40,083 nucleotides of DNA from Sulfurimonadaceae bacterium (lineage in GTDB: Bacteria > Campylobacterota > Campylobacteria > Campylobacterales > Sulfurimonadaceae). Position 1 is the first letter of the stretch, and the number at the start of each line of letters is the position of its first letter. This document shows positions 9,657-18,000 of this stretch, one piece after another. The notes below the pieces were generated by a model. It was not told where the DNA came from. It saw only the letters and a program-made list of their open reading frames with translations, and searched no databases. The stretch spans positions 1 to 40,083 of the forward strand of contig JADGEC010000017.1 in NCBI GenBank assembly GCA_016744575.1, in the 5' to 3' direction. Made by a program: the position numbers and the translations under genes.

Positions 9657-10034
9657 ATGGCTGAAAGATCTTTAAAAATATTGATAGTCGATGACGATAT
9701 GATCAACCTGAAACTTCTCAAGTCGATGCTTATAAAAGCACCAATAGTCTCATCGATAGTCGAAGCGATGAACGGTGCTGATGCTATCGATGCCCTAAAA
9801 CTACATGATGACATCGATATTATCTTACTTGATATCATCATGCCCGTCATGGGTGGTATCGAGATGCTAAAAGTAGTCAGAGCTGATGAGAGCCTAAGGC
9901 AGGTCCCTATTATCGTACTGACAACTGATGAGACTAAAAAGACAGAAGCTCTAGAGACTGGGGCCAACGGTTTTCTGATGAAACCGATCCGTGAACGCGA
10001 TCTTCTTCCTAAGATCAAGCAACTTATCCTTTAA
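9657..10034 (+). CDS. CheY-like single-domain response regulator
   Basis: A 125-aa receiver domain with no output domain. It has the acidic pocket LIVDDDM (Asp12-14), the phospho-acceptor ILLDIIMP (Asp59), the switch threonine in IIVLTTDE and the conserved lysine in FLMKPIRE. It begins ten bases after the hybrid kinase stop behind AAGGGAAGG, so it is in the same operon and is the likely end point of the PAS, Hpt and kinase relay. The target is unknown: it could be a flagellar motor, an enzyme or another kinase. It is not obviously the chemotaxis CheY, because no che genes are nearby. Confidence 0.93.
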   Translation: MAERSLKILIVDDDMINLKLLKSMLIKAPIVSSIVEAMNGADAIDALKLHDDIDIILLDIIMPVMGGIEMLKVVRADESLRQVPIIVLTTDETKKTEALETGANGFLMKPIRERDLLPKIKQLIL

Positions 10035-10046
10035 CTACCTCGTATT

Positions 10047-10091
10047 AAAAGAGATTGACACTATCAGACCTATAGTGTGTTCCTCTTTTTT
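10047..10091. terminator. bidirectional intrinsic terminator between the response regulator and lon
   Basis: A two-part hairpin. The outer stem is AAAAGAG (10047-10053) with CTCTTTT (10083-10089), the inner stem is ACACTAT (10058-10064) with ATAGTGT (10072-10078), and a 4-by-4 internal mismatch separates them. The A-run on one side and T-run on the other make it usable from both strands, as expected between two convergent genes 55 bp apart. Confidence 0.8.
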
Positions 10092-12525
10092 AGTCTCTGT
10101 TCTCATCTAAAAGCATATGATCGGTGACCTCTTCTACCCGTGTTACAGGGATGATCGTGACCACTTCTTTGACTTCATCAGGGATATCCTCAAGATCACG
10201 CTCATAGTTTTTTTGCGGTATCAGGACTTCGCGCATGCCTGCACGTTGAGCAGCAATAAGCTTCTCTTTCAGACCACCGATAGGCAGGACCTTACCACTT
10301 AATGATAACTCTCCCGTCATAGCAACATCTGAACGGACTTTCCTACCACTAAGTATGGATGCGATAGTCGTCGCCATGGCAATACCCGCACTTGGCCCAT
10401 CTTTTGGTGTTGCCCCATCAGGCACATGGATATGTAGGTCATACCGTTTATAGACCTCACTGACATCGACTTTTATTCCGTCATCTCTCTCTTTGAGGGT
10501 CCGTGGGATATTGGCACTCGATACAGACAAACTTCCTGTATCGATCATAGTCTTCACTACACTCATCGCAATACGTGCAGACTCTTTCATCACCTCACCC
10601 AGACTTCCGGTAAGTTGCATCGTACCTTTGCCTTTGATCCGGATCGCCTCGATCTTCAATACATCACCACCGACAGCTGTCCAGGCGAGCCCATTTACTA
10701 CGCCTACAAGTGGGATACTATCTGTCTTATCGATCTCAAAGACCGTCTTATCAAGGAAGGCCTTCAGGTTCTTAATGGAGACCGAGACTTTAGATATCTC
10801 TGGGTTTTCCAAAATCTGTTTTGCAGCCTTACGGATCAGGTCAGCCATACGTCGGCGCAGATTACGGACCCCCGCTTCACGAGTATAATTGTTGATTATC
10901 TCTTTTAGTGCAGTTTTTGAGATAGAGAGTTCTGATGTCTTTATCCCATGTTTTTTTAGCTCTTGAGGCAAGAGATAACGCTTAGCTATCTCGAACTTCT
11001 CCTGTGGTGTATAACTACTCAGGCCTATGAACTCCATACGGTCTCGCAACGGAGGCGGTATCTTGCCCACGTCATTAGCCGTTGCTATAAAGATCGCTTT
11101 ACTTAGGTCTATATTGAAGTTGAGATAATAGTCTCTAAAACTTGTGTTTTGCTCTGGGTCTAAGATCTCCAGTAGGACCGCTGTAGGGTCTCCCCGATGT
11201 GACATCGACACTTTATCGATCTCATCAAGTACGATGACAGGATTGATCTTCTTTGCATCGATCAGACCCTGGACAATACGACCTGGCATAGCTCCTATAT
11301 AGGTACGGCGATGGCCTCTTAACTCATTGACATCCTCTAGACCACCTAGTGCGATACGGACTAATGGACGCTTCAACGCAGTTGCTATTGAGTTCGCCAA
11401 AGAGGTCTTACCTACACCCGGAGGACCTGCAAAACATAAGATGGCACCTCCACCCTCTTTGTTCTCAATACCGCGAAGCTCAAGCAACTCTTTGACAGAG
11501 AAGTACTCAGCAATACGTTCTTTAGGCTTTGTCAACGAAAAGTGGTCAGTATCAAGCTGTTTCTCCACATCTGCGATCTTCAAAGCCTTCTTCGCCTCAT
11601 CCCCGAAAGGGATGTCAAGGACCCATTCAAGATAACTCTGGATCATCCCCGCATCGGCAGAGTCCGGATGCATCCTGGAGAATCGTTCAAGCTGTTTATC
11701 GATCTCCTTATAAGCATCCTCACCCATCTTATCTTTCTTGGCATCAAGTCTTTTACGATACTCCTCTATCTCTTCATCACGTTGGGTATCGGTACCAAGT
11801 TCCTGCTGGATCTGTTTGAGCTGCTCTTTGAGAAAATACTCTTTATTGACTTTTTCCATGCGGTTATGTACTTTGGAGCGAATCTCTTTTTGTAACCTAG
11901 ATGCTTCGATCTCTTCGATCAAAAAGTCGATCAGCATCAAGAATCGCTGCTCTATATCATCTTCGATGAAGAGTGCGTAGGCCTGCTCTTTCTTTAGCTT
12001 GACAGAGCTGCTGACAAGATCGGCAATACGATCATACTCATGGTTCTCTTCGATGGTACGTAGCAGGTCAGCTGGAAAATAGTTGCTTATCTGGGAGAGT
12101 GTACGCACTTTTTCACGAAGTACTTCCAAGATCGCATCCATCTTCAGAGCCTGTATTGGTCGAGGCTCGATGATATCGACCTGAGCTCTAAGGAAGTCAC
12201 CATCCTCAATACGCTCCAAGACACGTCCACGGGAAAGTCCCTGAAACAGTACTTTGATACGTCCATCGGGCAGTGCGACTTTACGCATGATCGATCCGAC
12301 CACTCCTGCATCATATAATGCATCAAAATCACGCTCTGTCTCATGCTCAGGTCGAGTAGGACAGACGATCACAAGTGTGTTATTGTCGATCGCATCAGAT
12401 GCAGCCGCCATATTACTCTCATCACTTAGAAAAAGTGGTGAGATCATAAAAGGGTATAAAAAAAGCTCGTCTTCAGCTATTACCGGCAAGTCTGCCGGGA
12501 AAGAACCATAATTACTAAGTTGCAT
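10090..12525 (-). CDS. lon: ATP-dependent protease Lon
   Basis: An 811-aa cytoplasmic AAA+ serine protease that degrades misfolded and regulatory proteins. The N-terminal LON substrate-binding domain starts near residue 10 (LPVIAEDELFLYPFMISPLFL). A coiled-coil stretch (about 190-290, HNRMEKVNKEYFLKEQLKQIQQELG) precedes the ATPase, with Walker A GPPGVGKTS and Walker B PVIVLDEIDK. The C-terminal protease domain carries the catalytic Ser in PKDGPSAGIAMAT and the catalytic Lys in GKVLPIGGLKEKL. Length and order are normal for the family. bamD ends 50 bases upstream on the same strand, so the two are probably one transcript. Confidence 0.97.
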   Translation of the reverse strand: MQLSNYGSFPADLPVIAEDELFLYPFMISPLFLSDESNMAAASDAIDNNTLVIVCPTRPEHETERDFDALYDAGVVGSIMRKVALPDGRIKVLFQGLSRGRVLERIEDGDFLRAQVDIIEPRPIQALKMDAILEVLREKVRTLSQISNYFPADLLRTIEENHEYDRIADLVSSSVKLKKEQAYALFIEDDIEQRFLMLIDFLIEEIEASRLQKEIRSKVHNRMEKVNKEYFLKEQLKQIQQELGTDTQRDEEIEEYRKRLDAKKDKMGEDAYKEIDKQLERFSRMHPDSADAGMIQSYLEWVLDIPFGDEAKKALKIADVEKQLDTDHFSLTKPKERIAEYFSVKELLELRGIENKEGGGAILCFAGPPGVGKTSLANSIATALKRPLVRIALGGLEDVNELRGHRRTYIGAMPGRIVQGLIDAKKINPVIVLDEIDKVSMSHRGDPTAVLLEILDPEQNTSFRDYYLNFNIDLSKAIFIATANDVGKIPPPLRDRMEFIGLSSYTPQEKFEIAKRYLLPQELKKHGIKTSELSISKTALKEIINNYTREAGVRNLRRRMADLIRKAAKQILENPEISKVSVSIKNLKAFLDKTVFEIDKTDSIPLVGVVNGLAWTAVGGDVLKIEAIRIKGKGTMQLTGSLGEVMKESARIAMSVVKTMIDTGSLSVSSANIPRTLKERDDGIKVDVSEVYKRYDLHIHVPDGATPKDGPSAGIAMATTIASILSGRKVRSDVAMTGELSLSGKVLPIGGLKEKLIAAQRAGMREVLIPQKNYERDLEDIPDEVKEVVTIIPVTRVEEVTDHMLLDENRD

Positions 12526-12575
12526 TGACTATCCTGTAAACATCATATTTTTTGGTCGGGTATTGATAGCTGATC

Positions 12576-13361
12576 CTACTGCGGACCAGTCATCTTACGC
12601 TCTATATCTTCTTGTTGCTCAAGATCTGTATTTATTGAAAACCAGTCAGACTCATCGACTTTCTTCCGTGAGACGACACTCTGTGTATCAGGGATCAAGA
12701 AGGCGTACCAGCTTGGCCCACCATCACCTTCAAACATCTCTTTATACCAGGGGACATCAGCAGGGTCGACCTCATCCCAGTCTATCCATGGCTGCGGTTT
12801 GAGACTACGGTAATAGTTTGTCCCTCCGGGTTTATCCAGACGTTCATAGAGACTTGCTATTGTCTCGTTTAAGGAGGCCTCTGCAAGATAGAGACGTAAG
12901 ACCATCGTATTTACGACTGGTCCATATTTTGAATGCGGGTATTTTCGACTAAACGCTTCACCTGCTTTGATCCCCTCTTGTATAAGCCCCTGGTCACGCC
13001 TGGGATTGGGTAGTGCCATATATTTTGCTTTTATCATCAAGAACTCAGCATACTCACGTTCATCAGCATCAGCATAACGCTTGACATATTCTGTAAGAAA
13101 GTGCTCACTTAACAGATACTCTTCATAATACATATGTGACACCGCAAGAATAAGTGTCGCTTCATCAAGTAGAGGGGAACCAATATGCTCACTCTGTAGT
13201 GAACTATAATAGTCGTCAGCCTTTTCCAGGTTGGCATCCCCAACGGCCTCGATCATCTTCTCATACCAATAAGCTGCAGGCTGATTATACTCCTCGATCT
13301 CCTTGCTACATCCGGCAAAAAGTATCAATAGTACAAATCCAGCGATCATAGATCTAATCAT
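12576..13361 (-). CDS. bamD: outer membrane assembly lipoprotein BamD
   Basis: A 261-aa lipoprotein of the BAM complex, which folds beta-barrel proteins into the outer membrane. The N-terminal signal ends in the lipobox FAGC (Cys18), giving a lipid-anchored periplasmic protein. The body is TPR-like: YWYEKMIEAVGDANLEKADDYYSSLQSEH, LAVSHMYYEEYLLSEHFLTEYVKRYADADEREYAEFLMIKAKY and the GEAFSRKYPHSKYGP block are typical of YfiO/ComL. The end is divergent. ATG 13361 or ATG 13349 could be the start. It lies just upstream of lon, divergent from fliW, and has a plausible promoter 32 bases upstream. Confidence 0.92.
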   Translation of the reverse strand: MIRSMIAGFVLLILFAGCSKEIEEYNQPAAYWYEKMIEAVGDANLEKADDYYSSLQSEHIGSPLLDEATLILAVSHMYYEEYLLSEHFLTEYVKRYADADEREYAEFLMIKAKYMALPNPRRDQGLIQEGIKAGEAFSRKYPHSKYGPVVNTMVLRLYLAEASLNETIASLYERLDKPGGTNYYRSLKPQPWIDWDEVDPADVPWYKEMFEGDGGPSWYAFLIPDTQSVVSRKKVDESDWFSINTDLEQQEDIERKMTGPQ

Positions 13362-13392
13362 CCAGGCAAATCCAAGTGTTTTATTGGCTGTT

Positions 13393-13398
13393 ATTCTA
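13393..13398 (-). promoter_or_regulatory. candidate -10 box for the bamD-lon transcript
   Basis: Minus-strand TAGAAT lies 32 bases before the bamD ATG, preceded by the T-rich tract typical of Campylobacterota sigma-70 promoters, which often lack a clear -35 box. The call rests on sequence pattern only. Confidence 0.4.
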
Positions 13399-13571
13399 CC
13401 GAAATCCCTTTAAAAAATATAAAACAGCTTCAGATCATCAATAATACTGAAGTCATATCATATAAATGCCGATATATAGCCCTGACTTAGACCAGACTAT
13501 AAGACGCCGATAGCAATTGAGATATCTAGCGATTTTTTCAGTGATCTTTGTGCTACCTTGTAGAAATATGT

Positions 13572-13577
13572 TACAAT
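13572..13577 (+). promoter_or_regulatory. candidate -10 box for fliW-proC
   Basis: TACAAT lies 29 bases before the fliW ATG, in an AT-rich stretch. The rest of the 244-bp divergent gap (13362-13605) shows a weak inverted repeat (CTTCAG...CTGAAG, 13429-13453) and no other gene. I see no sigma-54 or sigma-28 consensus, so flagellar-class control is not evident. Confidence 0.35.
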
Positions 13578-13605
13578 AATACCGATTAAACGTGATTGGA
13601 GATCT

Positions 13606-13998
13606 ATGCTATTTGACCTGAAGATGCCCTTACTTGGCTTTGAATCGATTATGAAGATGCGACTTGAGAAAGTCGACGATATCTTTATGCGTCTCAAGGC
13701 TCCCGATGAGGATGAGCCCTCTTTCACACTGATCAATCCTTTTGTACTTCGTGATTACTCTTTTGACATCCCAGTGTCTGTTCAGCAACTCATGGGCATC
13801 AAAGAGAAGAGCAACCTTCTTATCTACAACATCATCGTCGTCCAGAACCCTATAGAGAAGTCAGTCGTCAACTTTATCGCACCGATCGTCTTCAATACAG
13901 ACAATAATACAATGGCTCAAGTCATCATCAGTGATGCTTCTCAATACGGTATCGCCGAACCAATATCCACTTTTCTTGAGGCTAAAGATGCTAACTGA
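13606..13998 (+). CDS. fliW: flagellar assembly factor FliW
   Basis: A 130-aa cytoplasmic protein that, in the FliW family, binds flagellin and antagonises the translational repressor CsrA, linking flagellin level to its own synthesis. The N-terminal MPLLGFESIMKMRLEKVDDIFMRL, the middle FTLINPFVLRDYSFDIP and LLIYNIIVVQNPIEKSVVNFIAPIVFN match the family pattern, and the length is normal. GGAG lies seven bases before ATG 13606. proC starts 11 bases before its stop, as in a translationally coupled pair. csrA is not in this window. Confidence 0.93.
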   Translation: MLFDLKMPLLGFESIMKMRLEKVDDIFMRLKAPDEDEPSFTLINPFVLRDYSFDIPVSVQQLMGIKEKSNLLIYNIIVVQNPIEKSVVNFIAPIVFNTDNNTMAQVIISDASQYGIAEPISTFLEAKDAN

Positions 13999-14755
13999 CA
14001 CATTGACGTTCATAGGCAACGGGGCTATGGCACTTGCCCTTGCAAAGGGGCTCAAAAGCACTTATACTATTGAAGTAGTCGGACGTAGTGATAAACGACT
14101 TGATGAGTTTGAAGAGAAACTTGGTCTCACCATAGCGAAACATTCACTTGAAGGTTTTGACATCTCCGCAAAGACGATCATCTTATGTGTCAAACCGGCA
14201 AATATCTTGACTGTCGGCACACAGTTGACTGGAAAAGCCTCACTACTCTACTCCGTCCTCGCAGGGACCACACTACAGACACTTACAAACAATGTCGATG
14301 CTGATGCCACTGTCCGTGCCATGCCAAACCTTGCAGCAACTGTTGGAAAGTCCATGACGACACTGACCGGAGATGCCGGCAGTCAAGCGCAGGCCCTGGC
14401 ACTTTTTGACGCTATAGGCAGCACCTTGTGGGTAAACAGTGAGAAAGAGCTTGATGTCGCTACTGCTCTTGCAGGAAGCGGACCAGCCTATCTGGCACTT
14501 ATTGCCGAAGCACTTGCCGATGGTGCTGTCCGAGAAGGGATCAAACGTGATGATGCCATGACCCTGATGCGCGGACTATTTGACGGTTTTGGTGCATTGA
14601 TCCAAGATGAGCATCCTGCATTACTTAAAGATGCCGTCATGAGTCCGGGAGGGACCACAGCTGCCGGCTATGCCGCACTGGAGAAGAACAGTGTACGAAG
14701 CGGATGTATCGATGCTGTCGCAAGCGCGGCAAAGCGTGCCAAAGAGCTTGCCTAA
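13988..14755 (+). CDS. proC: pyrroline-5-carboxylate reductase ProC
   Basis: A 255-aa cytoplasmic enzyme that reduces 1-pyrroline-5-carboxylate to proline with NAD(P)H. The N-terminal TLTFIGNGAMALALAKGL is the dinucleotide-binding loop. VRAMPNLAATVGKSMTTL and the C-terminal signature PGGTTAAGYAALEKNSVR are diagnostic. I choose ATG 13988: it begins exactly where family homology begins and has GAGG upstream. The extra 19 codons back to 13931 are fliW read in another frame. It overlaps fliW by 11 bp. Confidence 0.95.
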   Translation: MLTDTLTFIGNGAMALALAKGLKSTYTIEVVGRSDKRLDEFEEKLGLTIAKHSLEGFDISAKTIILCVKPANILTVGTQLTGKASLLYSVLAGTTLQTLTNNVDADATVRAMPNLAATVGKSMTTLTGDAGSQAQALALFDAIGSTLWVNSEKELDVATALAGSGPAYLALIAEALADGAVREGIKRDDAMTLMRGLFDGFGALIQDEHPALLKDAVMSPGGTTAAGYAALEKNSVRSGCIDAVASAAKRAKELA

Positions 14756-14777
14756 CAGGCTCTAGTTTAATATTTTT
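14741..14777 (+). terminator. possible intrinsic terminator of fliW-proC
   Basis: AGAGC...GCTCT (with an alternative GCC...GGC pairing) spans the proC stop codon and is followed by the T-rich AGTTTAATATTTTTT. The stem is short and imperfect, so support is moderate. Confidence 0.4.
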
Positions 14778-14784
14778 TAACTAT

Positions 14785-14805
14785 TTATAATATAACATAT
14801 TATAA
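14785..14805. repeat. perfect AT palindrome (9 bp arms, 3 bp spacer) upstream of adhesin 1
   Basis: TTATAATAT (14785-14793) and ATATTATAA (14797-14805) are exact inverted copies around AAC. The site sits at the upstream edge of the conserved adhesin leader. It could be an operator or simply AT-rich promoter DNA. The second leader has no equivalent palindrome. Confidence 0.6.
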
Positions 14806-14880
14806 TATTTAAGCATGCTATTAGTTTTATATGTGTACCATTAATCATTATAGTGATAACTAGATGAGTGGTTGGTCGCA
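14803..14880 (+). promoter_or_regulatory. conserved adhesin leader, copy 1
   Basis: This stretch is closely related to 20724-20802, upstream of the second giant gene. A first block (14803-14828) matches at 23 of 26 positions. A spacer of exactly 22 bases follows in both copies. A second block (14851-14880, TAGTGATAACTAG...GTGGTTGGTCGCA) again matches closely. A TATAGT at 14849-14854 could be a weak -10. The region between proC and the gene start (14756-15060) otherwise holds only a short ORF at 14948. Shared promoter or 5'-UTR control of both adhesin genes is the simplest reading. Confidence 0.65.
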
Positions 14881-14947
14881 AACGCCTTATAAAATAGTAT
14901 GCATCTTTCTTCTCATCTTTTTCAAACAGTATGAAAAAGGGGAGTAT

Positions 14948-15004
14948 ATGACTTCAAAAGACCTACTCCAAAAAACAAATATACGTAAAAAGATATCTAT
15001 TTAA
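14948..15004 (+). CDS. 18-codon leader ORF before adhesin 1
   Basis: ATG 14948 with GGGGAG four bases upstream opens an 18-codon frame (MTSKDLLQKT...) ending in TAA 56 bases before the adhesin start at 15061. It is basic and has no hydrophobic stretch. It may be a leader peptide or chance. The better argument for it is that the second adhesin gene also has a short ORF with a good ribosome binding site in the equivalent position. Confidence 0.35.
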   Translation: MTSKDLLQKTNIRKKISI

Positions 15005-15060
15005 CAAATATGATAGTTTTTGATCGACTGCCTCCTTTTTCTCTGTTCTCACAAGGAGAC

Positions 15061-18000
15061 ATGATGAACCCGTTAAGACTCTCAGTACTAGATGATGACC
15101 ATGAGAAAACTTTTTTCTATCGATCATTATTCATTTTCTTTTTCAATTTAGTTCAATATTTAGGCCGTCTAGCGATCGACTATGACAAACGTTCTAGACC
15201 AACGACCTTTGTACAGGTCAGTAGAAAATCTACACACCCCTCTTTCTTTTTGCTGTTGACTCTTGGAATGATCAGCTTTTCTCATCCCACATCACTTCAG
15301 GCTGCATCGTATGGCTGTCAGGGAGAGAATGTCACAAACATCCATGGTGCCACAACAGATGCCTACCAACAGTATACGGAGAACAGTACTGGAGGAGGTG
15401 GTTACTCACGTTACTTCAAGTTCACCCCCCAAGTAGATGGAGATATCACCATCACGTTTGGTAATACAAGCGATACACGTCAAAGGATGTACATAGGGAC
15501 ATCCTGCCAAGGTAGTCAGATCTATTACAGTGGCAATAGCACAGGTTCTTCTCATACGTTCAGTATCACCTCGGGTGAGACTTATTATGTCAGGATGCGT
15601 GAAAGGAATGCTTCGGATAGAATACGCTTCACGATCAGCTTTGATCTAACAGCCATCGCGATCGTCGGCGGATGTGATAGCAGCCTTGACACTAGTGCAA
15701 ATAACTCTGCTCCTGGAGTCATCGTAAGTAGTATGCACAATATCACCACTGATACGACGGCCTGTATCAGTGGTTATTCGGACGATGCTCAAGGAAGCCC
15801 TGAAAAGGATGATCTTTACTATTTCACTGTAGGAAGTGCAGGTACTCTAGACATGACGACCTCATCACCAAACGGACACTCTTACCACCTGTTGATCGGT
15901 TCGACATCTAATGGAACCCAATACTATGGCGATTCAACAGCACAATCGCACAATATCCCATCACTTACACTTGCTGCCGGTGATTCAGTCTATCTCAAGT
16001 TCAAAGAGACTGGCAGTGATCTGGATGAATATGAGATGGACTTTAGTTTTACACCGTTGAGCTCTGATCTATCTATCACCAAAGATATAGATAACTCCTC
16101 TCCCGAAGTCGATGACGTCGTGACCTATACCATCGTCGGTACCAATAACGGTCCAGATACTTCTAATATCATCATCACAGACGATCTTCCAAATGGACTG
16201 GAGTTCCTATCAATCGAGGACGATAAAAATGACTTCGAGTGTCAAAGGGCAGATGTACTTATCACCTGTGAAGGTACGCAAGACTTTTCCAATGGTGAGG
16301 ATGTGACAATAACACTCAAAGCCCATGTCAGAGAGAGTGCCACCATCACAAATACGGTGGCTATTACTTCAAGCGATGACAGGATCGACCCTGTTGCAGA
16401 CAATGATGAGGCCGAGGTCGACCTTACATCAGAAGTAGCAGACGCTTTAGCTGTCGATGACAGTTTCAACGCCCAGGCAAACACGACCTTTTCTGGTAAT
16501 GTCTTGGCAAATGATTCTGGTGGTGGACTTGAAGTGACCAGCTATGATCCAAGTACTCTGACAGGAAGCATCATCTCCTTCGACCTCTTAACCGGAAGTT
16601 TCTCCTATATACCTTCATCAGGTTTCACTGGCACGGACTCCTTCACCTATGATATCGTCGACAGCAATGCACTCACTTCATCTGCGACCGTCTTTCTCGC
16701 AGTGAGCGCACCTGAGGTAGGTTACACACAATGTTCAGACAACGGTCTCTCCGAAGCTTACAGGGAGTTCTGTCTAAGAAGATCGATGCTTCTTCCGGGT
16801 GATATGATCACCGTGGGCAATACCATCTTGGTCGCTCCCGGGACAGAAGCGACAAATAACACGGCTAACTGTAATACCTACACAAACGGTACCTATATAG
16901 ATGATGCATCTTCTTCAAACAATAACTACCGACTCTGTGGATACAGTGTGGACAATGACTCCAGTACTGCTTCGACAACGGCAGAAGTATCAGGCATCCC
17001 AACTGATGGCTCCAGGATACGGTTTGCAGGGCTCTATTGGCAAGCATTGATCGACAATGCTACCGGTATCGAGACCACAGCGAACATCCAGATCAGAAAA
17101 GATGGTGCAGGAAACTACCAAGATGTCACTGCCAGTCAGGTCGATTATGGCATCAATGTCGGTCATACTGGAGAGACAAGCTATTCAGCCTTTGCTGATG
17201 TGACAAGTATCTTTAGCAGTAATCATTGGCAAGACGGAAACTATACTGTCAGTGGTATCCCTGTCAAAGAGGGAGAGATAGGTAATCTTGGTACCTATGG
17301 AGCATGGAATCTGATCATCATCTATGAGAATAGTACCAAGTCGATGAAAAGCTTCTCCATCTTTGATGGCTGGGATCAAGTCGATAGCGGGAGACAAGAC
17401 GTACCTATTGAGATCAGTGGTTTCTATACACCCAAACAGACCCCTATCAACTCTACTGTATCAGTCTTTGCAGCCGAAGGTGACAAACATATCTCTCGAG
17501 ATCATCTTTATGCCATTCCAAAGAAAAAAGCCCCTGTCCAGACAGAACTAAGCCATACATCAGGACAGACCTTTGACTCGAGTATACAGACGACCCCGTT
17601 CTATCGTCTTCCAGACCCATTGAACAACCAGGGTATTGATATCCAGTCTTTTGAACTCGGCAGCAGCGGACTCAATATACTAGAGACAGAAGAGAACAAC
17701 ATCACCTTTAAGTTCACCTCAGACCAGGACCGTTATTGGCCATCGATGATCGCATTTGAGACAGAGGTCTATGCCCCTCGTTTTTGTTATGACTACAGCT
17801 ATAAACAGAATTTTTTCTATTTCACTGAGGACAATAACGGAACGCAAGAACCAATGGTACAGGGGTCTGTCAATCCTCATCAAGACATCGAAGTCAGCCT
17901 TTACATCAGAAATGAGGAAGACTCCGATGTCGCTGCAGAGAACATCACACTTGACTTCCGAGATATCAATTCGACACAGGTCACCTATGTCAATAACTCT

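Noticed and set aside
10117-12511. Several plus-strand frames of 60-130 codons opposite lon
   Set aside because: They are antisense shadows of a well-conserved gene, with no recognisable motifs or good ribosome binding sites.
13429-13453. CTTCAG...CTGAAG inverted repeat as an operator upstream of fliW
   Set aside because: The arms are six bases with a 13-base loop in AT-rich DNA, which is expected by chance. It is noted only within the promoter entry.
14803-14880. Cyclic-di-GMP (GEMM) or other known riboswitch in the adhesin leader
   Set aside because: Control of pili by such riboswitches would fit, but I could not find the conserved GEMM core sequences in either leader copy.
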